64,000 bases of DNA from Natranaerovirga pectinivora (GTDB taxonomy: Bacteria; Bacillota; Clostridia; Lachnospirales; DSM-24629): assembly GCF_004342165.1 (NCBI RefSeq), contig NZ_SMAL01000001.1, positions 363,591 through 427,590 on the forward strand. The letters are read 5' to 3'. A program made the translations under genes and the position numbers. Each line of letters starts with the position of its first letter. Within the stretch, counting starts at the first letter, position 1. Below are positions 28,790-37,497 of the stretch, piece by piece. Below the pieces are notes generated by a model. The model ran no database searches, had not been told where the DNA came from, and worked only from the letters and a program-made list of their open reading frames with translations.

Positions 28790-28873
28790 TGCGGATGAAG
28801 GGACTCGAACCCCCACGATGTTGCCACCGGCAGATTTTGAGTCTGCTGCGTCTGCCAATTCCGCCACATCCGC
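28790..28873 (-). tRNA. tRNA-Leu (CAA anticodon)
   Basis: On the minus strand the acceptor stem GCGGATG pairs with CATCCGC, with discriminator A (28790). The D arm has TGGCAGACGC. The anticodon arm CAGA-CTCAAAA-TCTG gives CAA, reading UUG. A long variable arm typical of class II tRNA follows, and the T arm is GGGGGTTCGAGTCCC. 84 nt; no CCA is encoded. Confidence 0.97.
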
Positions 28874-28894
28874 TTAAAAAATAACTGCTTTAAA

Positions 28895-28923
28895 ATAGTA
28901 TCACATAAATAAAATTATTTCAA
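28895..28923 (-). promoter_or_regulatory. Sigma-A promoter of tRNA-Leu
   Basis: On the minus strand TTGAAA (28918-28923), 17-base spacer, TACTAT (28895-28900), about 20 bases before the tRNA. Confidence 0.75.
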
Positions 28924-29043
28924 CAGGAATTTTAATAAAAAGTTTAATTTATATACTTGTGGAGGTTAGACATTTCAGAGAAACTTGTGTGTCTGGAGAT
29001 GTATAGAGCATAAGTTAGTTAATGATGAAAGGGGTGTTTGTGT

Positions 29044-29640
29044 GTGTTTGATATGGAAAACGCATTGATTAAAAAAGCGCAGAAAGGTCAAATGGATGCT
29101 TTTGAAAAATTAATATTAAAATACGAAAAAAAAATATTCAACTTAGCATATCAGATGTTTCATAATGAACAAGATGCATATGATATATCTCAAGAAGTTT
29201 TTATTAAAGTATACCAATCCATTAATTCATTTAATTTTTCTTCTAAGTTCTCAACTTGGTTACATAGGATAACGGTAAACACTTCAATAGATGAATTAAG
29301 AAAACGAAAAAACAAGGTGACACAGTCTATGGACGAACTATTAGATTTAGGTGAATCTACTGTCCATAAACAATTTGAAGATACTGAAAAAACGCCAGAA
29401 GAAGCTGTTTTAATAAAAGAAAAAAATAACGAAATGGTGGCATTGTTAAATCAATTAAAAGAAGAACATAGAACGATTGTTATACTTAGAGATATAAAAG
29501 GATATTCATACGAAGAAATATCAGAAATTCTTGACTGCACAATAGGAACTGTTAAATCCAGATTATCAAGGGCTAGAGCAAAATTAAAAGACTTATATTT
29601 GGAAAACAAAAAAGATAGCATAACTGAGTTTGTAAAATAA
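29044..29640 (+). CDS. ECF-type RNA polymerase sigma factor
   Basis: A 198-residue sigma-70 family protein with only regions 2 and 4. Region 2: FNLAYQMFHNEQDAYDISQEVFIKVY, with the WLHRITVNTSIDELRKRK core-binding/-10 part. Region 4: LKEEHRTIVILRDIKGYSYEEI plus the helix-turn-helix GTVKSRLSRARAKL. It resembles the SigW/RpoE group. The start is uncertain: GTG 29044 lies 7 bases after GGGGTG; ATG 29053 and TTG 29038 are alternatives. The anti-sigma gene follows 17 bases later. Confidence 0.92.
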   Translation: MFDMENALIKKAQKGQMDAFEKLILKYEKKIFNLAYQMFHNEQDAYDISQEVFIKVYQSINSFNFSSKFSTWLHRITVNTSIDELRKRKNKVTQSMDELLDLGESTVHKQFEDTEKTPEEAVLIKEKNNEMVALLNQLKEEHRTIVILRDIKGYSYEEISEILDCTIGTVKSRLSRARAKLKDLYLENKKDSITEFVK

Positions 29641-29657
29641 TAGAGGAGGCTGAAATT

Positions 29658-30266
29658 ATGAACTGTAATAAAGTACAATCATTAATCTCCTTATATCTGG
29701 ATAACAGTCTTTCTGAGATTGAGAAGTTAGAGTTGGAAAAACATATAGAGAATTGCCCGAGTTGCAAAGAAGAAGTTAGGACTTATGCTTTTTTAATGAG
29801 TGAATTAAGTCATTTAGATGATGAAAAAGACTTGCCAGAACATTATCATAAGGATCTTATGTCAAAACTTAAAAATACAAGTCAAAAGAAGAAGAGATTC
29901 AATTATCGCCCGTATATTTCTTCGGCAGCAGCAATTATATTAGTTGTCCTTGTTGTAAGTATTTTTTCACAGAACAATCCTTTAGATTTTAAAGGTGGTA
30001 CAGAGGAAATTGCTTTTGATGCTCTTGAGTCAGAGGGAGAAACTGATTTTTTTACTACGGCTGAAGGGGCTAGAACCTTGTTGCCTGAGGTAGAGATGGA
30101 GATGAAGACCTTTGAATCTGGGGAGATTATGATGACTTCAGCTTTGGAAGTTGAGAAGGAAGAGCATTATACATTGTATATTATTTTAGGTGGGCTTTTT
30201 TCTGTTGGGGTTGTTGGGTTTGTTTATATGCTTCTTCGGAAGGCTAAAAGAAAGTCAAAACCTTAA
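29658..30266 (+). CDS. Zinc-finger anti-sigma factor
   Basis: A 202-residue membrane protein. Its N-terminal domain has the zinc-binding His29-x3-Cys33-x2-Cys36 of ZAS anti-sigma factors and an early Cys3. A first membrane segment lies at about residues 90-106, and a second one near the C-terminus (about 172-194). It should hold the ECF sigma factor encoded directly upstream at the membrane until a signal arrives. GAGGAGG precedes the ATG. Confidence 0.85.
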   Translation: MNCNKVQSLISLYLDNSLSEIEKLELEKHIENCPSCKEEVRTYAFLMSELSHLDDEKDLPEHYHKDLMSKLKNTSQKKKRFNYRPYISSAAAIILVVLVVSIFSQNNPLDFKGGTEEIAFDALESEGETDFFTTAEGARTLLPEVEMEMKTFESGEIMMTSALEVEKEEHYTLYIILGGLFSVGVVGFVYMLLRKAKRKSKP

Positions 30267-30376
30267 ATATAGGTTTTAAGCGGGTACAGTGGATTTTTCA
30301 TATATATGAAAAATCCTTATACTTAGTCGGCTACCATTTTGATAGGGATACTAGATGTGCTTTTGCACATCTTTTT
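30257..30376 (+). terminator. Structured spacer with a terminator
   Basis: Three hairpins in a row: AAAACC...GGTTTT (30257-30277, overlapping the gene end), a perfect 26-bp palindrome at 30291-30316, and the terminator AGATGTGC-TTTT-GCACATCT followed by Ts (30353-30376). The part between (30317-30352) has no obvious structure. I considered a riboswitch but could not match a class. Confidence 0.65.
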
Positions 30377-30496
30377 TAGTACATAGAAGATTCATTTTCT
30401 AGCATATAAAAAATTTTTTTCAAATTCCTTTATTATATGGAACAAAATATATTTTTATACGTCAAATTATTATAGACTTGAAAGGAGGCTGAGGAC

Positions 30497-31174
30497 ATGA
30501 AATGTTTGGATTTTAGATTATTGATCTCCTTATATCTTGATGATTTGTTATCAGACCAAGAAAGACTTGAGTTTGAAAACCATTTTAATGAGTGTATGGA
30601 TTGTAAAGAAGAACTAGAGTTGTATTGTGAAGTTCAGAAAAAATGTAAAGAAAGTTTTGTTGACATAGAAGTTCCAAATAGTTTTCATTTGGATTTAATG
30701 TGTAAAATTGGAGATATATCTAGTGTTAAAATTAGTGATACTAAAGGAAAGAAAAAAGTTTTTACAAAGTATATGTATACTGCAGCTTCTTTAATAATGA
30801 TGCTTTTTGTTGTTCATCTTGTAAATGGATTTGATGTAAACACTTTTAAAGGTGATTCTGGTGATGAATGGGTTAACAACCTAGCTATGTTGTCTGTAGT
30901 GGAAGATATAGATTTAGAGATACCTGAAAGTTATTCATTGGACAAAGCAATGCGGATGGAAAGTAAAGTTGCACTAGAAGTAGATGTTCCTTTTGAAACA
31001 GAATCTACTGAAGACGATTTTTTTATTACTTCAGAAGTTGTAGCGTTAGATAGTGACTTTATGGATATTAATGATATTAATGATAGGACAGATTCTTTAG
31101 TGATTTATTTAATTGTGACAAGCTTATCATTAATAGCATTCTTATATATATTAAAAAGGAGGCGTTCAAAATGA
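30497..31174 (+). CDS. Second zinc-finger anti-sigma-like membrane protein
   Basis: A 225-residue paralogue of the preceding anti-sigma gene: the same opening pattern (ISLYLDDLLSDQERLEFENHF) and the same His29-x3-Cys33-x2-Cys36. Two membrane segments are at about 94-112 and 197-217. No sigma gene sits next to it; a terminator separates it from the first copy. Its own region starts with AAAGGAGG. It overlaps the SIMPL gene by 4 bases (ATGA), so the two are co-translated. Confidence 0.8.
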   Translation: MKCLDFRLLISLYLDDLLSDQERLEFENHFNECMDCKEELELYCEVQKKCKESFVDIEVPNSFHLDLMCKIGDISSVKISDTKGKKKVFTKYMYTAASLIMMLFVVHLVNGFDVNTFKGDSGDEWVNNLAMLSVVEDIDLEIPESYSLDKAMRMESKVALEVDVPFETESTEDDFFITSEVVALDSDFMDINDINDRTDSLVIYLIVTSLSLIAFLYILKRRRSK

Positions 31175-31923
31175 AACAATTGGTTAAAAGAGTAGTTACT
31201 ATCGTAACTGTTTTAACATTAGTTGTTTACGGAAGCATCATTGCTACAGGTGTTTTAAATACCAATGTAGATGCATCTGAATCATCAAAAAGTACAATCA
31301 ATGTAACAGGAAAAGGTGCAATTCAAGTGGCACCAGATATGGCTTATGTAACACTTGGTGTAAGGACAGAAAATAAAGACCCAAAAGTTGCTCAAGAAGA
31401 AAATAGTAAGAAAATGAATCAGGTAATTGATGCCTTAAAAAAACTTGGCATTGATCAAAAAGACATTAAAACTTCAAATTTCAATATTTACCCTGAGTAC
31501 ATCTATGATAAAAACGATTATTCAGTAAGAAGTATTGACAGATATGTGGTTAATCACAATCTTGAAATTACAGTAAGAGATATTACGAAAGTTGGTAATA
31601 TTATTGATACAGGAGTAAAATTTGGTGTGAATATGGCTAATTCTATTAGATTTACTATTTCTAACCCAGATGAAGTGTATCAACAAGCTTTAGTAGAAGC
31701 CATTAAGAATGCAGAAGGAAAAGCAAAAACAATTGCCAGTACCTTAAGTGTAAAAGTATCAAAACCAAAGTCAGTAACAGAACAAGGCTCATATAATATA
31801 CCTATAGCATATAGCAGTTATGATAAAGTTGCTATGGAGCGTGCAGAAATGTCAGTTCCAATGCCTGTAGAAACAGGGGAACTTGAAATAGTTGCTCATA
31901 TAAATGTGGTTTATGAATATTAA
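31171..31923 (+). CDS. SIMPL domain (DUF541) exported protein
   Basis: A 250-residue protein with an N-terminal signal or anchor segment (residues about 9-28). The SIMPL/DUF541 domain follows: INVTGKGAIQVAPDMAYVTLGV, then DIKTSNFNIYPEY and an A-rich helix (ALVEAIKNAEGKAKTIA). Members are found outside the membrane and in some cases affect stress survival; the molecular role is not known. It is coupled to the anti-sigma-like gene upstream, which suggests an envelope-stress unit. Confidence 0.85.
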   Translation: MKQLVKRVVTIVTVLTLVVYGSIIATGVLNTNVDASESSKSTINVTGKGAIQVAPDMAYVTLGVRTENKDPKVAQEENSKKMNQVIDALKKLGIDQKDIKTSNFNIYPEYIYDKNDYSVRSIDRYVVNHNLEITVRDITKVGNIIDTGVKFGVNMANSIRFTISNPDEVYQQALVEAIKNAEGKAKTIASTLSVKVSKPKSVTEQGSYNIPIAYSSYDKVAMERAEMSVPMPVETGELEIVAHINVVYEY

Positions 31924-31955
31924 ACCTTATTAACTGTTTAACGTTAGAAAATCAG

Positions 31956-32020
31956 CTGAGATTCTTTACTATTATTAAGATTAAGAATTATTTCTTATAG
32001 TAGAAAGGGTCTCAGTTTTT
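31956..32020 (+). terminator. Rho-independent terminator
   Basis: CTGAGATTCTTTACTAT (31956-31972) pairs with the region 31997-32015, ending CTCAG, with small mismatches, followed by five Ts. Confidence 0.75.
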
Positions 32021-32223
32021 ATATGCTAAGAACTAATTGAAGTTACTAAAGGGGCTTCATTACTTTTTAGAGGTGATGACGTTACTTTGTTCCTTCGACC
32101 TAATTCTTAAGTATTCATCATAATTGTATAATTGTACCTTGTTTATAATATATACATTTGTTATAATTACCTAGAAGATTTAATGTTTTACAAATCCTTT
32201 AAATATAGTTATGGAGAGATCTA

Positions 32224-34887
32224 ATGAGTAAAATTTTATTAGTGGATGGACACAGTATTTTAAATAGAGCATTCTACGGATTACCTTTATTGACTAACAA
32301 TGAGGGCCTTCACACCAACGCTGTTTATGGTTTTTTAAATATTTTATTTAAAATTTTAGATGAAGAGAAAAGTGAATATGCCATAGTAGCCTTTGACGTT
32401 AGTCAACCTACATTTAGGCATGAAATGTTTGAAGAATATAAAGGAACAAGAAAAGGAATGCCAGATGAATTAAGAGAACAAGTCCCTATTATAAAAGAAG
32501 TTCTTAAAACAATGGGGGTTAATATATTAGAGTGCCCAGGGTTTGAAGCAGATGATATTATTGGTACAATTGCGGCTAAAGGAGAAGAAAAGGGTCTTGA
32601 GGTATCCATACTTTCTGGAGATAGAGATCTACTTCAATTGGCTACAGATGTAGTAAAAATTCGAATTCCTAAAACCAAAAAAGGCGGGACGGAAATAGAG
32701 AATTATAATAGTGAAGAAGTGCTTGCTAAATATGAGGTTAACCCAAAAGAGTACATTGATGTAAAGGGACTTATGGGCGATCCATCAGATAATATACCTG
32801 GCGTACCTGGGATTGGAGAAAAAACAGCTGTAAAAATAATAAAAGAATATAAATCAATAGAAAATGCATATGAGAATATAGATAAAGTAAAACCAGCAAG
32901 AGCAGCAAACAATTTAAAAGAGTTTTACGATCAAGCCTTACTTAGCAAAAAATTAGCAACAATCAAAGTAGATTGTGATGTAGATTTAGATTTAGAATGT
33001 AGTAAATTAAGCAATTTGTTTAATGAGGAAACTTATAAGTTATTTAAACGATTAGAGTTTAAAACTTTGTTAACAAGGTTTAACTTTGAAGTGGATTATA
33101 ATAATTTAAAAGATTTAAACAAAGATAATTTTAATTGTATCAAAAACAGTGATGATTTTAAAAATATTAAAAAAGCTATCTGTGAGCAAGAAGTTATAAG
33201 TATAACTCTAATTGGTCAAGATAGTTTACTAGGGATTTCATTGTGCTATGGGGAAGAAAGTGCATACTATATACCTATATCGCTAGACATATCAGAAGAT
33301 GATATAATATGTTATATTAATGAGTTGTTTTTACAAGATAACAAAAAAATAGTAGTGCACAATTTAAAAAAACAGCTACAACTAGTAAAAAATAAAGGCA
33401 TACAATTTAATATTCATAGTTTTTTTGATACACACTTAGCTGCATATTTATGTAATCCATCTAAGGAAACTTATAATTATGATGAGTTGGCAAATGAATT
33501 TTTAAGCTTACTTGTTCCAAGTGAAGAAGAGCTCCTTGGAAAAGGCAGAACTAAAAAATTATTGAATACGATATTAGAGGATGATTTAGTGAATTTTGCT
33601 TGTTATCAAACAAGTATTTTTTATAAAGCCTATGAAGTTCTTAATTCAAAATTAGAAACAGAGAAGATGAAAGAATTATTCTATAATATAGAAATGCCTT
33701 TAGTAGAAGTTCTGTACGAAATGGAACAATTAGGTATTAAAATTGATTCTAATGCATTAAAAGAATATGGAAATAGATTATTAGAACGCATCACTGAATT
33801 GGAAGAAGAAATTTTTAATTTAGCAGGTGAGACGTTTAATATTAATTCTCCAAAGCAGCTGGGAGAAATATTATTTGAAAAGTTAGAATTACCAACTGCT
33901 AAAAAAACAAAAACTGGGTATTCAACGGCACAGGATGTTCTTGAAAAGTTAGTGGACAAACACCCTATTATTAATCTTATAACAGAATACCGTCACTTGG
34001 TTAAACTTAAAAGTACTTATGCCGATGGCCTTTTTGACTGTATATGTCAAGAAGATAATCGTATTCATAGTCAGTTTAATCAAACCATTACAGCAACAGG
34101 AAGAATTAGTAGTACTGAGCCAAATCTTCAAAATATACCTATTAAACTAGAACTAGGTAGGGAGATAAGAAAAGTTTTTGTGCCAGAAGAAGGCTATTCT
34201 TTTGTAGATGCTGACTATTCACAGATAGAATTAAGATTATTAGCTCATTTATCCCAAGATGATAAATTAATAGATGCTTACAAAAACAACCAAGATATAC
34301 ACAGACTTACAGCATCTCAAGTTTTTCACACGCCTTTTGAAGAAGTAACTTCTCTTCAAAGAAGCAATGCAAAAGCAGTTAATTTTGGAATTGTTTATGG
34401 TATTAGTGCTTTTGGTTTAAGCCAAGACCTTAATATTACTAGAAAAGAAGCAGATACTTATATAAATAATTACTTTGATAAGTATCCTAGTGTAAAAATC
34501 TTTTTAGAAAACACAATAAGGCTTGCTAAAGAAAGAGGCTTTGCTGTAACAATGTTCAATAGACGAAGACTTATTCCTGAGTTGCAGTCAAAGAATTTCA
34601 TGCAGCGTTCATTTGGTGAACGTGTTGCAATGAACTCTCCTATCCAAGGAAGTGCAGCAGATATTATAAAAATTGCTATGATTAAAGTCCATAATAAGCT
34701 TAAAGAACTGAATCTTAAATCACGTTTGATTTTACAAGTTCATGATGAGCTATTAATAGAGGCACATAATAGTGAAATTGAACAAGTTAAGACAATCTTA
34801 ATTAGCGAAATGGAGAGAGCTGTAGAATTAAGTGTTCCTCTAGACATTGATGTTAATGTAGGAAAAAGTTGGTACGAAACAAAGTAG
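32224..34887 (+). CDS. polA: DNA polymerase I
   Basis: An 887-residue family A polymerase for gap filling and Okazaki fragment maturation. Residues 1-290 are the 5'-3' flap nuclease (GHSILNRAFYG, FEADDIIGTIA, SGDRDLLQLA, LMGDPSDNIPGVPGIGEKTA). The middle region (about 300-480) has the exonuclease fold but lacks the DxE and other metal ligands, so proofreading is probably absent, as in Bacillus-type enzymes. The polymerase part has motif A DADYSQIELRLLAHLS, motif B NAKAVNFGIVYG and motif C QVHDELLIEA. coaE follows 10 bases later. Confidence 0.97.
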   Translation: MSKILLVDGHSILNRAFYGLPLLTNNEGLHTNAVYGFLNILFKILDEEKSEYAIVAFDVSQPTFRHEMFEEYKGTRKGMPDELREQVPIIKEVLKTMGVNILECPGFEADDIIGTIAAKGEEKGLEVSILSGDRDLLQLATDVVKIRIPKTKKGGTEIENYNSEEVLAKYEVNPKEYIDVKGLMGDPSDNIPGVPGIGEKTAVKIIKEYKSIENAYENIDKVKPARAANNLKEFYDQALLSKKLATIKVDCDVDLDLECSKLSNLFNEETYKLFKRLEFKTLLTRFNFEVDYNNLKDLNKDNFNCIKNSDDFKNIKKAICEQEVISITLIGQDSLLGISLCYGEESAYYIPISLDISEDDIICYINELFLQDNKKIVVHNLKKQLQLVKNKGIQFNIHSFFDTHLAAYLCNPSKETYNYDELANEFLSLLVPSEEELLGKGRTKKLLNTILEDDLVNFACYQTSIFYKAYEVLNSKLETEKMKELFYNIEMPLVEVLYEMEQLGIKIDSNALKEYGNRLLERITELEEEIFNLAGETFNINSPKQLGEILFEKLELPTAKKTKTGYSTAQDVLEKLVDKHPIINLITEYRHLVKLKSTYADGLFDCICQEDNRIHSQFNQTITATGRISSTEPNLQNIPIKLELGREIRKVFVPEEGYSFVDADYSQIELRLLAHLSQDDKLIDAYKNNQDIHRLTASQVFHTPFEEVTSLQRSNAKAVNFGIVYGISAFGLSQDLNITRKEADTYINNYFDKYPSVKIFLENTIRLAKERGFAVTMFNRRRLIPELQSKNFMQRSFGERVAMNSPIQGSAADIIKIAMIKVHNKLKELNLKSRLILQVHDELLIEAHNSEIEQVKTILISEMERAVELSVPLDIDVNVGKSWYETK

Positions 34888-34897
34888 AGGTGTATAG

Positions 34898-35500
34898 ATG
34901 AAAAGAATTGGATTAATCGGGGGCGTGGGTACAGGTAAATCAATAGTTGCTGACATACTAGAAAAATATTTTAATAGTTTTGTTATTAAAGCAGACACTG
35001 TTGGCCATGAAATTATTAAAAAAGGAACCCCTAGTTATCAACTAATTGTAGACTATTTCGGTAAAGAGATTCTGAACTCAGAGGAAGAAATAGATCGTTC
35101 AAAACTTGGACCAATTGTTATGAATGAGAAGACCAAATTGAACAAACTCAATAGTTTTACTCATCCGTTTATCTATGATTATATAAAAAATCAAGTATTA
35201 AAAACCATGTCTGAAGGTAGTTATCAATATATAGTTATAGAGGTACCTTTAATGATTGAAGCTGGATTTGATGATTTAGTAGATGAGAATTGGTATATTC
35301 ATACTGACTTAGAAATTCGAAAACAAAGACTTAAAGACAGCAGAAACTATTCAGACGAAAAAATAAACAGTATACTATCAAATCAATTATCAGATGAAAA
35401 ATACAGAGAAAATGCGAATTATGAAATTGATAATAATGGGGAAATTGATGAGACTGTACAACAAATAAAAGACATCTTAAGTGGAGGTAAATATGATTAA
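34898..35500 (+). CDS. coaE: Dephospho-CoA kinase
   Basis: A 200-residue P-loop kinase for the last step of CoA synthesis. Walker A GGVGTGKS is at residues about 7-14. AD.VGHEII and EVPLMIEAGFDDLVD are family motifs. A lid-like KQRLKDSRNYSDEKI follows. polA-coaE is a common pairing in Firmicutes. It overlaps the next gene by 8 bases. Confidence 0.95.
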   Translation: MKRIGLIGGVGTGKSIVADILEKYFNSFVIKADTVGHEIIKKGTPSYQLIVDYFGKEILNSEEEIDRSKLGPIVMNEKTKLNKLNSFTHPFIYDYIKNQVLKTMSEGSYQYIVIEVPLMIEAGFDDLVDENWYIHTDLEIRKQRLKDSRNYSDEKINSILSNQLSDEKYRENANYEIDNNGEIDETVQQIKDILSGGKYD

Positions 35501-37100
35501 GTCAAAAAATATATTGATCTTATTATTAATAATATTATCATTGTTTCTAGTAGGTTGTGACGAAGCTGTTGAAATAGAGGAAGAACCAGAAATTATAGAA
35601 GAAGAAATGGTTGTAGAAATACCTGATCCGGATTTTGGGGGGAATATTAATGTACCAGTGAGAATTCCAGCAACTTTAAATCCTATATTAAATGAAGATA
35701 GATCCATTGATCAATTTCTTAAACTGGTATTTGAACCCTTATTTGATTTAGATGAAAATGAAAGACCAATACCTAATTTAGTAGAATCCTTTACCATTGC
35801 TGATGAAGGTAACTTTATAGATATAAAATTAAGAGAAAATTTATTATGGCATGATGAAGAACCAATTACTGCTGATGACATAATTTTTACTTTTAATCAA
35901 TTACAAAGTGCTAGAAGTACAGTAGTTTACAAAAGATGTATTAACAACATAGCCCGTATGTCTAGAGTAAATGAACTAGAAGTTAGAATTTATTTTAACC
36001 AAGCATCTTCAACAAATTTATTTGCTTTACTTTTTCCAATCATACCAAGACATTATTATGAAGGAAAAATGACTATCGATTCGGATGTGAACTTTAAACC
36101 GTTAGGAAATGGTATGTATGAATTTGATAGTTATGTACCAATGCAAGAAATCACTTTACTAAGAAACGATAACTGGTATAAAGGTAATCCTTACATTGAT
36201 ACAGTAAGAGGCGTAATTATTAAGGATGATGAAACAGATACAACAGCCTTTGAACAAAATTTAGTGGATATTATATATCCAAGTATTTTTAACTGGCAAA
36301 ACTTTGCAGAGAGAGAAGGTTATAAGGTAAATGAATATACTTCATATTTCTATGATTTTATAGGATTTAACTTTAACAATCCTTTGCTTAATGATAAAAA
36401 TATTAGACAAGCAATTGCATATGGTATTAACAGAGACGTAATGAACAGACAGTTATTTCTTAATTCTTCAACCATTATAGATGTGCCACTACATGCCAAT
36501 TCTTGGTTAAACAATACTGTTGTAAGATATGAATTTAATTCGGAAACAGCTAGTGAATTACTAAAGAATAGTGGTTTTATAACAGCAAATGAAGAAAATG
36601 TTTTGGTGAATGAAAATAACCAAACTTTAACTTTTAAACTTATTGTTAATGAAGATGATTCTGTGAAAGTTCAAATGGCAGACGCCATTAAAGAACAATT
36701 AAAAAACATTGGTATTTACATTAACATTAATGCCCTAGATTCAGAAACTTATTCAACTAGCCTTAGTGAAGGCAATTATGACTTAGTAGTAGGATCTTGG
36801 AAGCTTTCTCCTATTCCTGATTTGACTTTTGCATTTCATACAGGATCAAACCGTAACTTTATTAATTATTCTACTGAGCAAATGGATAACTTATTAAGTC
36901 AAAGTTATAGGGCCTATAGAGAGAATAATATTACAAGAGCATATAATGAATTGTTAGGGTATATTCAAGAAGAATTGCCATATTTTAGTTTGTATTTTAG
37001 AGGCTCTGCAGTTATATTAAATAGAGATGTTTATGGGGAGTTAAACCCTAGCACTTATAATGCATTTAGAGGCTTTGAAGAATTATATATTAGTAGATAA
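35493..37100 (+). CDS. Lipoprotein, ABC peptide-type solute-binding protein (family 5)
   Basis: A 535-residue secreted lipoprotein. The signal peptide ends in LVGC, with the lipid-bearing Cys22. An acidic linker follows. The rest is the SBP_bac_5 fold: LWHDEEPITADDIIFTFN, NVPVRIPATLNPIL, DDKNIRQAIAYGINRD-like, and the two-lobe end. Members bind peptides, nickel or sugars for ABC importers. No permease or ATPase is nearby, so it is an orphan. ATG 35493 is preferred because GGAGGT (35483-35488) lies 4 bases before it. Confidence 0.88.
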   Translation: MIKSKNILILLLIILSLFLVGCDEAVEIEEEPEIIEEEMVVEIPDPDFGGNINVPVRIPATLNPILNEDRSIDQFLKLVFEPLFDLDENERPIPNLVESFTIADEGNFIDIKLRENLLWHDEEPITADDIIFTFNQLQSARSTVVYKRCINNIARMSRVNELEVRIYFNQASSTNLFALLFPIIPRHYYEGKMTIDSDVNFKPLGNGMYEFDSYVPMQEITLLRNDNWYKGNPYIDTVRGVIIKDDETDTTAFEQNLVDIIYPSIFNWQNFAEREGYKVNEYTSYFYDFIGFNFNNPLLNDKNIRQAIAYGINRDVMNRQLFLNSSTIIDVPLHANSWLNNTVVRYEFNSETASELLKNSGFITANEENVLVNENNQTLTFKLIVNEDDSVKVQMADAIKEQLKNIGIYININALDSETYSTSLSEGNYDLVVGSWKLSPIPDLTFAFHTGSNRNFINYSTEQMDNLLSQSYRAYRENNITRAYNELLGYIQEELPYFSLYFRGSAVILNRDVYGELNPSTYNAFRGFEELYISR

Positions 37101-37103
37101 CAC

Positions 37104-37130
37104 AAAGGGTGGAGTATCTCCGCCCTTTTC
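37104..37130 (+). terminator. Rho-independent terminator
   Basis: AAAGGGTGGAG (37104-37114) pairs with CTCCGCCCTTT (37118-37128) with one G-T pair and a 3-nt loop. It lies 3 bases after the stop. Confidence 0.88.
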
Positions 37131-37131
37131 C

Positions 37132-37418
37132 AAACCCTTGCAAGCAAGTTTGTAAATTACTCACCTTATGCCTTTTTCATTGAAAAAGACAAAAGGTTCA
37201 TTGAAAATGTAATTTCTAAACCCTTGCAAGCAAGTTTATAAATTACTCACCTTATGCCTTTTTCATTGAAAAAGACAAAAGGTTCCTTGAAAATGTAATT
37301 TCTAAACCCTTGCAAGCAAGTTTGTAAATTACTCACCTTATGCCTTTTTCATTGAAAAAGACAAAAGGTTCATTGAAAATGTAATTTCCAAACCCTTGCA
37401 AGCAAGTTTGTAAATTAC
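37132..37418. repeat. 86-bp tandem repeat, three full copies and a partial fourth
   Basis: AAACCCTTGCAAGCAAGTTT (one base varies in copy 2) starts at 37132, 37218, 37304 and 37390, exactly 86 bases apart. Copies differ at only a few positions. Each unit carries a near-palindrome around CTTGCAAG and a hairpin CCTTATGCCTTTTTC-att-GAAAAAGACAAAAGG. The last copy ends in a perfect 15-bp inverted repeat (37373-37387 with 37412-37426). There is no ORF. It fills the gap between the binding-protein terminator and the FtsA-like gene. Confidence 0.95.
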
Positions 37419-37497
37419 ATTTTCAAAATAATACTAGAAATTTCCCTTGTAAATTGGTATGATTATATTTATAAATATTGTATCTGGAGGTGTCTTA

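Noticed and set aside
30257-30376. Riboswitch between the two anti-sigma genes
   Set aside because: There are three hairpins and a terminator, but I found no conserved core of a known class, and the neighbours are not metabolic genes.
32224-34887. Loss of proofreading in PolA as a novelty
   Set aside because: The 3'-5' exonuclease residues are missing, but this is usual for polymerase I of many Firmicutes.
37132-37418. CRISPR array
   Set aside because: The whole 86-bp unit is repeated with no unique spacers, and no cas genes are present.
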